The translations under genes were made by a program, and so were the position numbers. Under the pieces are notes generated by a model. The model was given only the letters and a program-made list of their open reading frames with translations. It had not been told where the DNA came from and did no database searches. DNA of 8,709 bases from Firmicutes bacterium UBA3910 (lineage in GTDB: Bacteria > Bacillota > Limnochordia > Darwinibacteriales > Darwinibacteriaceae): contig DGFC01000088.1 of the NCBI GenBank assembly GCA_002391465.1, positions 1 to 8,709 on the forward strand, in the 5' to 3' direction. Shown piece by piece: positions 1 through 7,395 of this stretch (position 1 is its first letter; each line of letters begins with the position of its first letter).

Positions 1-19
1 AGATGTGTATAAGAGACAG
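1..19 (+). other. Nextera/Tn5 mosaic-end adapter remnant
   Basis: The first 19 bases read AGATGTGTATAAGAGACAG, identical to the 19-bp Tn5 mosaic end used in transposase-based (Nextera) sequencing libraries. It sits at the very edge of the window and nothing else of a transposon follows, so it is untrimmed library adapter and not a biological insertion. It carries a TAA at 10-12 in frame with the downstream permease gene, which gives that gene a false upstream stop. Bases 1-19 should be removed before annotation. Confidence 0.97.
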
Positions 20-786
20 CCGATAACTCCCTAGTTCAGCGCGGGGTGATCACCTTTATCCCCCGGGGACTGCACCTGAAAAACTACTTGGCTCTAGCTG
101 AGGTCAGTGAACTGGGTAACGCCTTTATAGTCACCACTGCTAGAACAGTGATTGGCACCGGTTTAATGGTTGCTGCCTGCGCCTTCGCCGGTTATTTGGT
201 CACCAAAAAGGAGATGCAGAACCGCAGGTTCTGGTACCGTTTTTTGATCATTACTATGTACTTCGATGCAGGTTTGATCCCCTGGTACCTTAACATGTCT
301 ATGTTAGGCCTGACCAACAACTTTTTGGGTTACATCATTCCGGGCATTGTTGCTCCGTTTAATGTGATTCTAGTGAAGACCTATATAGAATCGATTCCAG
401 ATGAGCTGGAAGAAAGTGCGTTTATTGACGGTGCCGGTTATCTCACCGTGTTTCGCCACATCATCTGGCCTTTAAGCAAACCCATTTTGGCAACAATCGC
501 GGTCTTTGGGGCTGTGGGCCATTGGAATTCGTTTATGGATTCGCTCATTCTGATGCAGGGTGCGCCCCATCTGCAGACAGTGCAGCATCGCCTTTACATC
601 TACTTGAATCAGGCCAGTAATTTGGAGGCTATCATGGGCAGAAGAACTGCGGTCCATGATGTGTTAAACAGCAAGGTAATCAAGTACACAATATCCATGG
701 TGACCATTATTCCCATTTTGCTGCTCTATCCGTTTATGCAGAAGTATTTCCAGAGGGGCATTATGTTAGGTGCGGTTAAAGGTTGA
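20..786 (+). CDS. Carbohydrate ABC transporter permease, LplC/YtcP type (5'-truncated)
   Basis: Inner-membrane subunit of an ABC sugar importer (CUT1-type, MalG/LplC branch), expected to form the channel with a second permease encoded just upstream and now lost. The reading frame is open from base 13 across the adapter junction, with the first wholly genomic codon at 22. The GTG at 46 lacks a convincing ribosome site and falls inside a conserved stretch (Q-R-G-V-I-T-F-I-P-R-G, then L-K-N-Y), so it is an internal Val codon and not the start. Counting from that GTG, hydrophobic segments lie near 29-52, 64-82, 95-115, 147-168 and 215-236. The cytoplasmic EAA loop that contacts the ATPase is at about 122-146 (E-E-S-A-F-I-D-G-A-G, then W-P-L-S-K-P). 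Family members are about 290-300 residues, so roughly 40 residues including the first membrane helix are missing. The C-terminus is complete. It is followed after 27 nt by the binding-protein gene. The family call is firm; the exact sugar is inferred from neighbours. Confidence 0.92.
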
Positions 787-813
787 TATTTACCAAGACA
801 GGAGGGTGCTTTT

Positions 814-2490
814 GTGATGCGTAAATCTGCAGTTTTTTTGATCTTGCTGGCTGGGCTGATTATACTCACCGGTTGTTCCCGGGGCAAGGACAATCAGGAG
901 CCCGTTACCTTAACGGTATACAGTCAATTGGCCAACTACTCCGGAGAGATGACAGGCTGGTTCGCCCAGGAACTGCTGGAACGGTTTAATGTCAAAGTAA
1001 TCATTGTCCCCGACGCAGATGGTGTATATGAGACTAGGATGGAGAGCGGCAACTTAGGCGACATCATTCTCTGGGGATCCGACGGCGATCAGTATCTGGG
1101 TGCGGTAGAAGCGGGCCTGCTGTTTGACTGGGAAGAGGATAATTTGCTGGACGAGTACGGGCCTTACATTAAGGAGAACATGCCCTTTGCCTTGGAGAAA
1201 AACAAACGGATCTCGGGGGGCACCTTGTATGGCTTTGGCCATGACGTTGCCTATTCCAGCGACGATCATGAAGCCTTTTTCTATACTTGGGATATTCGAT
1301 GGGACCTTTACAAGAAACTGGGCTATCCCGAAGTAAAGGACTTGGACGATTATCTGCAGCTGTTGATCGCCATGAAAGAGATCGAACCGGTGGACGAGAA
1401 CGGGAACCCAACCTATGCCGTTTCACTCTGGCCCGATTGGGACGGCGATATGGTGATGTATGTTAAAGCCTTCGCTACTGCCTATTACGGCTATGATGAG
1501 CTGGGAATTGGTCTTTACGACCCGGAAACAGGTGATTATTACGGGGCGCTGGATGAAGATGGACCTTACCTTGAGTCACTACGGTTCTTCAATGCCCTGT
1601 ACCGCCATGACTTACTCGATCCGGACTCCATGACCAACACCTTTGACCGGGCGATGGAAAAGGTGAAAAACGGCGGAACTTTTTTCTCCATCTTCAACTT
1701 CGCCGGCTCCATTGTGTTTAACACGATAGACCACCAAAACGAAGGGAAGATGATGTTGACCCTCACCCCAGAAGAAGCAACCCCCATCGTGTACGGCATG
1801 AACGTCCAGGGCGGTAACAGGATCTGGAGCATTGGTGCCAAGACCCAGTATCCGGAGCTGTGTATGCAGATCATCAACTGGCTGGCAACGCCGGAAGGGA
1901 GGATGATCTCGGAATACGGGCCAAAGGGTGTTACCTGGGACTATGACGAAAACGGCAAGGCCTACTTTACCGAGTTAGGCAAACAAATGCGTTATGATAA
2001 AGACACAGCATTTCCCGAGGAAACGGGCTATTCAGGCAAATTCAGCGATGGTGAATTTGAGTTTAACAACACAACCTGGTCCCTCAATGCCATCAATCCG
2101 GAATCAGGGGAGCCCTTCAACTGGGAGTTCTGGGAAAGCAATCAAGGGGAACCCCAAAGTGAAATTGAAGCGGATTGGCGCGCGTTTACCGGTGTCACTC
2201 ACCCCAACGATTACCTGAGCAGTAGGAATTACAAGGTGGCGCTGGGCACATCGTACGCTCCCGGGGCTCGCTCCTATGAACTAAGGGTCCAGTGGGAGCA
2301 GGTCACTAAGGCGATCAAGGATTACTCCTGGAGGGCGATCTATGCCAATTCGGAAGCTCAGTTCAATGCCATTGTGAGAATGATGCAGCGCGACGTTAGA
2401 AGCTACGGCTATGATGCGTGCTTAGAGTGGTCCCAGCAGGAAGCTGCTAAGAGAAAGGCTCTGGAAGACGAAGTGCGCCAAGGGATTTAG
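814..2490 (+). CDS. Extracellular solute-binding lipoprotein of sugar ABC transporter (LplA/YtcQ-like)
   Basis: Membrane-anchored receptor that captures sugar or oligosaccharide outside the cell and passes it to the permeases. The N-terminus has positively charged residues, a hydrophobic core and a lipobox L18-T19-G20-C21, so Cys21 should be lipidated after signal peptidase II cleavage. The remaining 538 residues are acidic and rich in Trp and Tyr, as in family 1 sugar-binding proteins. At 558 residues it matches the long LplA/YtcQ group better than the shorter MalE-type proteins of about 400 residues. The start is GTG at 814 with AGGAGGG at 800-806, 7 nt away; ATG at 817 is an equally possible start and changes one residue. 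The gene lies between its permease and a yesL-like gene, the usual arrangement for these importers in Bacillota. Family identity rests on overall character and context; the ligand is inferred to be a beta-glucan or xyloglucan oligosaccharide from the GH5 and GH31 genes downstream. Confidence 0.9.
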   Translation: MMRKSAVFLILLAGLIILTGCSRGKDNQEPVTLTVYSQLANYSGEMTGWFAQELLERFNVKVIIVPDADGVYETRMESGNLGDIILWGSDGDQYLGAVEAGLLFDWEEDNLLDEYGPYIKENMPFALEKNKRISGGTLYGFGHDVAYSSDDHEAFFYTWDIRWDLYKKLGYPEVKDLDDYLQLLIAMKEIEPVDENGNPTYAVSLWPDWDGDMVMYVKAFATAYYGYDELGIGLYDPETGDYYGALDEDGPYLESLRFFNALYRHDLLDPDSMTNTFDRAMEKVKNGGTFFSIFNFAGSIVFNTIDHQNEGKMMLTLTPEEATPIVYGMNVQGGNRIWSIGAKTQYPELCMQIINWLATPEGRMISEYGPKGVTWDYDENGKAYFTELGKQMRYDKDTAFPEETGYSGKFSDGEFEFNNTTWSLNAINPESGEPFNWEFWESNQGEPQSEIEADWRAFTGVTHPNDYLSSRNYKVALGTSYAPGARSYELRVQWEQVTKAIKDYSWRAIYANSEAQFNAIVRMMQRDVRSYGYDACLEWSQQEAAKRKALEDEVRQGI

Positions 2491-2502
2491 GAGTTAACAA
2501 AC

Positions 2503-2510
2503 GGGGGGGA
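2503..2510 (+). promoter_or_regulatory. Ribosome binding site deciding the yesL-like start
   Basis: A run of seven G followed by A lies 9 nt before ATG 2520 but only 3 nt before the in-frame TTG at 2514. The spacing favours ATG 2520, and the protein starting there (M-K-L-L-S-I-E-G) looks like a normal N-terminus for the family. Confidence 0.65.
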
Positions 2511-2519
2511 CGGTTGCCC

Positions 2520-3137
2520 ATGAAGCTGCTCAGCATAGAGGGTAAGTTCTACGCCTTTTTGGACACATTCTGGAACATGATCAAGCTGAACCTGATGTGG
2601 TGGCTGTTCAGTTTGCCCATTATCACTGTAGGCTGCTCAACAGTGGCAGCCTACAGTGTTACCCTCAAGATGGTGGAAAACAGGGAAGGTAGTGTCACAA
2701 AACAGTTTGTGCAGGCCTTTAAGGCCAATTGGCAGCAGGGGATTCCCATGGGGCTGATCACCCTTTTCGTCAGTTATGCTGTTTACCTCAATCTACAGCT
2801 GTTCAACCACGCAGAGGATCATCCCCTCATTTTCCTGTTTGGCGCCATTTTCCTTGGCGCCGTGGGCTTAACGCACTTTACCTATGCCTTCCCTTTGAGC
2901 GCCAGGTACCATAATACTCTGCTTCGAACATTCCGCAATTCAGCTGCCATTGCAGTCAGATACTTCGGCCACACTCTGCTGTTGTGGCTGCTTCTATTGG
3001 TGCTGATCGCTCTATTTCTGTTCAACAGTACACTGTTGTTCTTTGGGTTTTTGATCGGACCGGCCTGTCTGTTTTTAACGGTGAGCGGCTTCGCCGTGAA
3101 GCTGTTCCGCAGTATTGAAAAAGAGGGAGATGCCTGA
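2520..3137 (+). CDS. YesL-like (DUF624) integral membrane protein
   Basis: Small membrane protein of 205 residues, resembling YesL of Bacillus subtilis, a family found repeatedly in operons with LplABC-type sugar importers and glycoside hydrolases; its biochemical role is not established. Visible hallmarks are the N-terminal E-G-K-F-Y-A-F-L-D, then L-N-L-M-W-W-L-F-S-L-P-I-I-T-V-G-C-S at about 23-40, and about five hydrophobic segments (near 22-44, 74-95, 101-123, 150-168, 170-192). A basic stretch (about 128-147) joins segments three and four. Starting at ATG 2520 instead of TTG 2514 gives the better ribosome-site spacing. The gene is 29 nt after the binding-protein gene, and its TGA overlaps the ATG of the GH5 gene by one base (TGATG), suggesting coupled translation. 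It could be an accessory factor for the importer or for enzyme secretion, but nothing in the sequence decides this. Confidence 0.88.
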   Translation: MKLLSIEGKFYAFLDTFWNMIKLNLMWWLFSLPIITVGCSTVAAYSVTLKMVENREGSVTKQFVQAFKANWQQGIPMGLITLFVSYAVYLNLQLFNHAEDHPLIFLFGAIFLGAVGLTHFTYAFPLSARYHNTLLRTFRNSAAIAVRYFGHTLLLWLLLLVLIALFLFNSTLLFFGFLIGPACLFLTVSGFAVKLFRSIEKEGDA

Positions 3138-4894
3138 TGCGGATAAAACTTGTTTATGTAATATTGTTTGTTTTTCTGCTCGCGGTGAGCGCTTCTGCCC
3201 AAGGAGCAGCCAAAAAGGCAGATCTTGATCTACAAAGCATGACTGCCCTAGAACTGGCCCTTCAGATGGGTAACGGGATCAACTTGGGTAATACGATGGA
3301 GGCCTATGGCCGACCATATCTGGGAACCAAGGCAGATGTCTCAGAGTATGAGACGTTTTGGGGGCAGCCAGTTACAACTCTCGAAATGATCTTGGCCATG
3401 AAGGAGGCGGGCTTTGATTCGCTGCGCATCCCTGTGGCTTGGACAAATATGATGGACTATGAAAAAGGCGATTACACCATCAATCCAGCTTATCTTGAGC
3501 GCGTAGAGGAGATTGTAAATTACGCCCTGGCTGCAGATATGTTTGTGATTATCAATGACCATTGGGATGGCGGCTGGTGGGGAATGTTCGGTTCAGCTAA
3601 CGCACAGACCCGGAGCGACGCGATGGATTTATTTGTCGCCATGTGGACCCAGATCGGGACCCATTTTCGCGACTATCCCCACCTGTTGATCTTTGAAGCG
3701 GCCAACGAAGAGCTTGGTTCTCGCTTAAATGAGACCAGCATAGCCCAGGATTCGGGCTGGTTGACAGACGATGAGACTTACCAGGTAATGAACGAGATCA
3801 ACCAGCGGTTTGTGGATTTGATCCGGGGACTCGGGGGAAAGAATGGGGACCGTTTCCTCTTGATCCCGGGTTACAACACGGATATAGCGAGAACTATAGA
3901 TGAACGCTTTAGAATGCCAAGCGATTCGGCCCAGGATAAGCTTTTGCTCTCTGTCCACTACTACACACCCTGGAGCTACTGCGGCACAGAAGGTGTGAAC
4001 AGTTGGGGAACGGAGCGGGAGTACCAGACTCAAAACGAACTGCTGGCCCAGATGACCAAGTTCACCGAGCAGGGCTACGGCATTGTTTTCGGAGAGTATG
4101 GTGTCTTGCCCAAGTCGGATGGTTCCCTCAAGAACAACACCCTGGACTTTCTAGCCAACTTTCACGCCAATATGGAGCTCTATGGTTACGTGCCCATGCT
4201 ATGGGATACGAGCAGTTTCTTCATTAGAAGAGAGCTAAAGATCGTAGATGAAGGCTTAGCCAGGTTCTTTCGAGAAAGGAGCCTCGCAGCCCGCTCAGCC
4301 CATACTCAGGGGCAGATCAAAGGACAGGCCGCGGCCCATCTGGCCATGGCGTTAGAACTGGCCCGGCAGAGGGACTTAGAGGCCGGCCCGGTGCTTGGTG
4401 CCGGTGGGGAAGCGGTGGCTTGGATTATGTTTGACAGCGGTGATTATCAAATTACCTACAGCGTGGGCGACATTTACACTCCCACATCAAAAACAGAAGG
4501 GGTTATTGCCACCGATGTAGTGATTGATGGTGAGGGGAGACACAGAGTGGCCCTTGATTTCCGGGGAACGGCGCAGGGTTTTGCCAACTCCATCACCTTC
4601 GCAGCGGTGGGAATTGCCCAGGGTGAGCTGCACTTTCCGGGCTATATAATCGACATCAAAGAAGTTCTGATCAATGGCGAGCGCTATCAGATGAGGGGTA
4701 GGCCCTATACTACATCTGACGATGGCATCTGCACGCGGGTCAACCTTTACAATGAGTGGGTGAGGGTCATCCCCGAGGGTATCCGCGTAATCAACCCGAA
4801 TTGGCGGCCCTTTGTTACCCCTACCCCTCTCAATAAGCAGAACATCGGGAGAATAGAAACGATAGAAGTGATCTTCGACTTTGTTGCACCTTAA
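3137..4894 (+). CDS. Secreted glycoside hydrolase family 5 endo-beta-glucanase with C-terminal beta-rich module
   Basis: Predicted extracellular endo-acting beta-1,4-glucanase (cellulose, xyloglucan or mixed-linkage glucan). Residues 1-21 form a signal peptide ending A-S-A before Gln22, with no lipobox or cell-wall anchor. The GH5 barrel spans about 35-385, with G-I-N-L-G-N-T at 47-53, W-G-Q-P-V-T-T at 75-81, Arg97 in R-I-P-V-A-W, H142 in N-D-H-W-D-G-G-W, the acid/base Glu191 in F-E-A-A-N-E, H274-Y-Y-T-P-W, the nucleophile Glu320 in F-G-E-Y-G, and W356 in M-L-W-D-T-S. These best resemble subfamily GH5_4, which includes xyloglucanases and endoglucanases, but the subfamily is not certain. An Ala/Gln-rich linker (about 385-425) leads to a beta-rich domain (about 426-585) like the C-terminal modules of other GH5 enzymes, possibly carbohydrate-binding. 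The ATG at 3137 overlaps the upstream stop and has GAGGGA 8 nt before it. The GH31 gene follows after 39 nt. Confidence 0.92.
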   Translation: MRIKLVYVILFVFLLAVSASAQGAAKKADLDLQSMTALELALQMGNGINLGNTMEAYGRPYLGTKADVSEYETFWGQPVTTLEMILAMKEAGFDSLRIPVAWTNMMDYEKGDYTINPAYLERVEEIVNYALAADMFVIINDHWDGGWWGMFGSANAQTRSDAMDLFVAMWTQIGTHFRDYPHLLIFEAANEELGSRLNETSIAQDSGWLTDDETYQVMNEINQRFVDLIRGLGGKNGDRFLLIPGYNTDIARTIDERFRMPSDSAQDKLLLSVHYYTPWSYCGTEGVNSWGTEREYQTQNELLAQMTKFTEQGYGIVFGEYGVLPKSDGSLKNNTLDFLANFHANMELYGYVPMLWDTSSFFIRRELKIVDEGLARFFRERSLAARSAHTQGQIKGQAAAHLAMALELARQRDLEAGPVLGAGGEAVAWIMFDSGDYQITYSVGDIYTPTSKTEGVIATDVVIDGEGRHRVALDFRGTAQGFANSITFAAVGIAQGELHFPGYIIDIKEVLINGERYQMRGRPYTTSDDGICTRVNLYNEWVRVIPEGIRVINPNWRPFVTPTPLNKQNIGRIETIEVIFDFVAP

Positions 4895-4933
4895 AATATG
4901 GGCGAATGAGGATCTGAGAGAAAGGGGAGCACA

Positions 4934-7282
4934 ATGAAATTCAGCAACGGGCAGTGGCTGCTGCAGGAGGGCTGCGAAGTTTTCAGCCCCCAAGAAGTCT
5001 ACTTCGAAAAAGTAGTCGATAATAAGTTGGTTCTCACCTGTCCAACCAAGCGTATTAACCACCGAGGAGATACCTTAGGGGGAGTAAACTTAACGATTGA
5101 GATTTCCGCTCCCCTGGAAGAGGTAATTCGAGTCCGGACCTACCACTATAAAGGTGTGGTAAAAAGACAGCCTGAGTTTGACCTGAACCTTCAGGGGGGT
5201 ACGCTGGACTACAGCTCGAATTGGGACGAAATTATTGTGACAAGCGGAACACTGAGGCTTGTAATCGACAAGCAGAGCTGGTCTATGCGTTATTATCGCG
5301 GCGATGAACTGATAACCCAATCCAGCGGCCGGGATTTAGGGTACGTGAAACGGGACTGGAAAGGCTTTGCCTATGATCAGCCCACCTATGAAAACAGCTT
5401 CATGCAGCAGCATTTAAGCCTGTCCGTTGGGGAGTTGGTGTATGGTACAGGGGAGAGGTTTACACCTTTCGTCAAGAACGGGCAGTCCATCGATATCTGG
5501 AACGAGGATGGGGGAACAGCAACGCACCAGGCCTACAAAAACATACCATTCTATCTAACGAACAACGGCTACGGAGTGTTTGTAAACCATCCTGAGCTCG
5601 TCTCCTTTGAGATTGGCAGTGAGTACGTCAATAAGGTGGGCTTCGCCGTCCACGGGCAGTCTTTGGACTACTTTTTTATTAACGGCCCGACCATGAAACA
5701 AGTGTTGGAGAGATACACAGACTTGACAGGAAAGCCCACACTGCCGAAGGCGTGGACCTACGGGCTGTGGCTGTCCACCTCCTTTACCACCAACTACGAC
5801 GAGGAAACGGTGCTCAGTTTCATCAACGGTATGTTGGCAAGGGACATTCCCCTGGAAGTGTTCCATTTTGATTGTTTTTGGATGAAGGACTTTCATTGGT
5901 GTGATTTTACCTGGGATGGGCGTGTGTTTTCAGATCCCCGGAAACTGCTGAAGAAAATTAAAGACCTGGGTATTAGGACCTGTGTCTGGATTAATCCCTA
6001 TATCGCTCAAGAGTCCCATCTGTTCGATGAGGGCATGGAACACGGCTATTTCCTCAAACGGGAAAACGGGGATGTGTGGCAGTGGGATATGTGGCAGCCT
6101 GGTATGGCCATAGTGGACTTTACGAATCCGGAAGCCTGCCGCTGGTACCGCAGCAAGCTCGAGCAGCTCTTGGATATGGGTGTGGACTGCTTCAAAACGG
6201 ACTTTGGCGAAAGAATACCCACTGACGTTGTCTATTACAACGGAGCCGATCCCCATAAAATGCACAACTACTACGCCTATCTATACAATAAGGTGGTTTA
6301 CGAACTGCTCCAGGAAAAACGGGGCAAAGATGATGCCATTTTATTCGCCCGCTCAGCTACTGCGGGCGGTCAGAAGTTTCCCGTGCATTGGGGAGGCGAC
6401 TGCTGGAGCAACTATGAATCAATGGCAGAAAGCCTCCGGGGAGGACTATCACTGCAGATGTCAGGCTTCGGTTATTGGAGCCACGACATTGGCGGCTTTG
6501 AAAGCACATCTTCCGCGGATGTCTACAAGAGATGGTGCGCTTTTGGCCTCTTGTCATCCCATTCCCGGCTCCATGGTAGTACTTCCTATCGTGTACCCTG
6601 GCTCTATGATGAAGAGGCAGTGGATGTGCTGCGGAAGTTCACAAAATTGAAGGCCAGTCTGATGCCTTATATCTACTCCATCTCCAAAACGGCCAGCAAA
6701 AAGGGCATTCCCACCATGCGGAGCATGGTACTGGAGTTTACGGAAGACCGCAATACCCATTACCTGGACCGTCAATATATGCTGGGTGACGCCCTCCTGG
6801 TGGCCCCCATCTTTGCTGCAACGGGCGAGGTAGAATACTACCTGCCTCCGGGTAAGTGGACGAACTACTTCACCAGGGAGAATGTGCCGGGCTATCAATG
6901 GCATAAAGAACAGCACGACTACTTCTCCCTACCCCTGTTGGTGAGGGAAAACACCATCCTGCCTGTGGGAGCCACCGACAACTCCTTTGAGTACGATTTT
7001 GCATATAACGTGGACCTGCAGGTTTATAACCTCATCGACAACAAGCCTTGTTCACGGACCGTTTACGGGCCAAACGGCGATTCCGAGCTGCAGATCACCA
7101 TCGTGAAAGAAGAAGGTGAGATCAAGGTTACGCTCAAGGCCGCAAAACCATGCCGACTGACCTTCGTCAATCTCAAGGTATCCCATCCGAAGCTTGCTGT
7201 TCGTTACGAGGGGGGAAGTTCTGTGGTGGATTTAGCAGGTGATCTCTCGGAAGAGCAGATACTGTTCTCTATCTCCTCTTAA
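4934..7282 (+). CDS. yicI: Cytoplasmic GH31 alpha-xylosidase (YicI/XylS type)
   Basis: Predicted intracellular retaining alpha-xylosidase that removes alpha-1,6-linked xylose from the non-reducing end of xyloglucan oligosaccharides and isoprimeverose. The 782 residues match E. coli YicI (772). An N-terminal beta-sandwich (about 1-265) precedes the barrel (about 270-600) and C-terminal beta domains (about 600-782). The catalytic nucleophile is Asp423 in F-K-T-D-F-G-E-R-I-P and the acid/base is Asp489 in H-W-G-G-D-C. The stretch F-H-F-D-C-F-W-M-K-D-F at 310-320 carries the Cys-Phe pair that in YicI shapes the pocket for xylose over glucose, and Lys421 matches a YicI subsite residue. No signal peptide is present, so it acts on imported sugar. 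ATG 4934 has GGGGAG at 4924-4929, 4 nt away. It is last in the operon and is followed 7 nt later by a hairpin. An alpha-glucosidase role is possible but less likely given the YicI-specific motif. Confidence 0.95.
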   Translation: MKFSNGQWLLQEGCEVFSPQEVYFEKVVDNKLVLTCPTKRINHRGDTLGGVNLTIEISAPLEEVIRVRTYHYKGVVKRQPEFDLNLQGGTLDYSSNWDEIIVTSGTLRLVIDKQSWSMRYYRGDELITQSSGRDLGYVKRDWKGFAYDQPTYENSFMQQHLSLSVGELVYGTGERFTPFVKNGQSIDIWNEDGGTATHQAYKNIPFYLTNNGYGVFVNHPELVSFEIGSEYVNKVGFAVHGQSLDYFFINGPTMKQVLERYTDLTGKPTLPKAWTYGLWLSTSFTTNYDEETVLSFINGMLARDIPLEVFHFDCFWMKDFHWCDFTWDGRVFSDPRKLLKKIKDLGIRTCVWINPYIAQESHLFDEGMEHGYFLKRENGDVWQWDMWQPGMAIVDFTNPEACRWYRSKLEQLLDMGVDCFKTDFGERIPTDVVYYNGADPHKMHNYYAYLYNKVVYELLQEKRGKDDAILFARSATAGGQKFPVHWGGDCWSNYESMAESLRGGLSLQMSGFGYWSHDIGGFESTSSADVYKRWCAFGLLSSHSRLHGSTSYRVPWLYDEEAVDVLRKFTKLKASLMPYIYSISKTASKKGIPTMRSMVLEFTEDRNTHYLDRQYMLGDALLVAPIFAATGEVEYYLPPGKWTNYFTRENVPGYQWHKEQHDYFSLPLLVRENTILPVGATDNSFEYDFAYNVDLQVYNLIDNKPCSRTVYGPNGDSELQITIVKEEGEIKVTLKAAKPCRLTFVNLKVSHPKLAVRYEGGSSVVDLAGDLSEEQILFSISS

Positions 7283-7289
7283 GCAGGAC

Positions 7290-7312
7290 AGCGCCAGTCA
7301 CAGACTGGCGCT
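7290..7312 (+). terminator. Perfect 10-bp hairpin after the GH31 gene, probable operon terminator
   Basis: AGCGCCAGTC (7290-7299), a 3-base loop ACA and GACTGGCGCT (7303-7312) form a perfect 10-bp GC-rich stem, 7 nt past the GH31 stop. C7289-G7313 extends it, and AGG 7285-7287 can pair with CCT 7316-7318 across a small internal mismatch. No run of T follows, so it is not a classic intrinsic terminator. It may end transcription weakly, in both directions, or protect the 3' end of the operon mRNA. Confidence 0.65.
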
Positions 7313-7395
7313 GCTCCTACATGGGGGAAGACGAGATGAGTCCCTTCTTTAGACAGCTGAGTTGGCCTTGAGGGCAAGCAAGGGAGGGTGTTAGC

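Noticed and set aside
1..19. Inverted-repeat end of a natural transposon
   Set aside because: Exact adapter match at the edge with no transposase or second end; library origin is the simpler reading.
46..48. GTG as the real start of the permease gene
   Set aside because: No proper ribosome site, open frame upstream to the adapter, family-like residues encoded before it, and a protein too short with the first membrane helix missing.
2514..2516. TTG as the start of the yesL-like gene
   Set aside because: Only 3 nt from the G-rich ribosome site; ATG 2520 has better spacing and loses only two residues.
4487..5062. 191-codon open frame on the minus strand across the GH5/GH31 junction
   Set aside because: It overlaps two well-supported genes, has no family features that I recognise, and is a shadow of their coding sequence.
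5555..6916. Several 110-156 codon frames inside the GH31 gene on both strands
   Set aside because: All overlap a gene with an intact catalytic core and show no independent protein features.
7313..7395. Riboswitch, T-box or promoter before the first acetyltransferase gene
   Set aside because: I saw no T-box core, no convincing -10/-35 pair and only weak short pairings; the 11-codon ATG frame at 7336 has no support.
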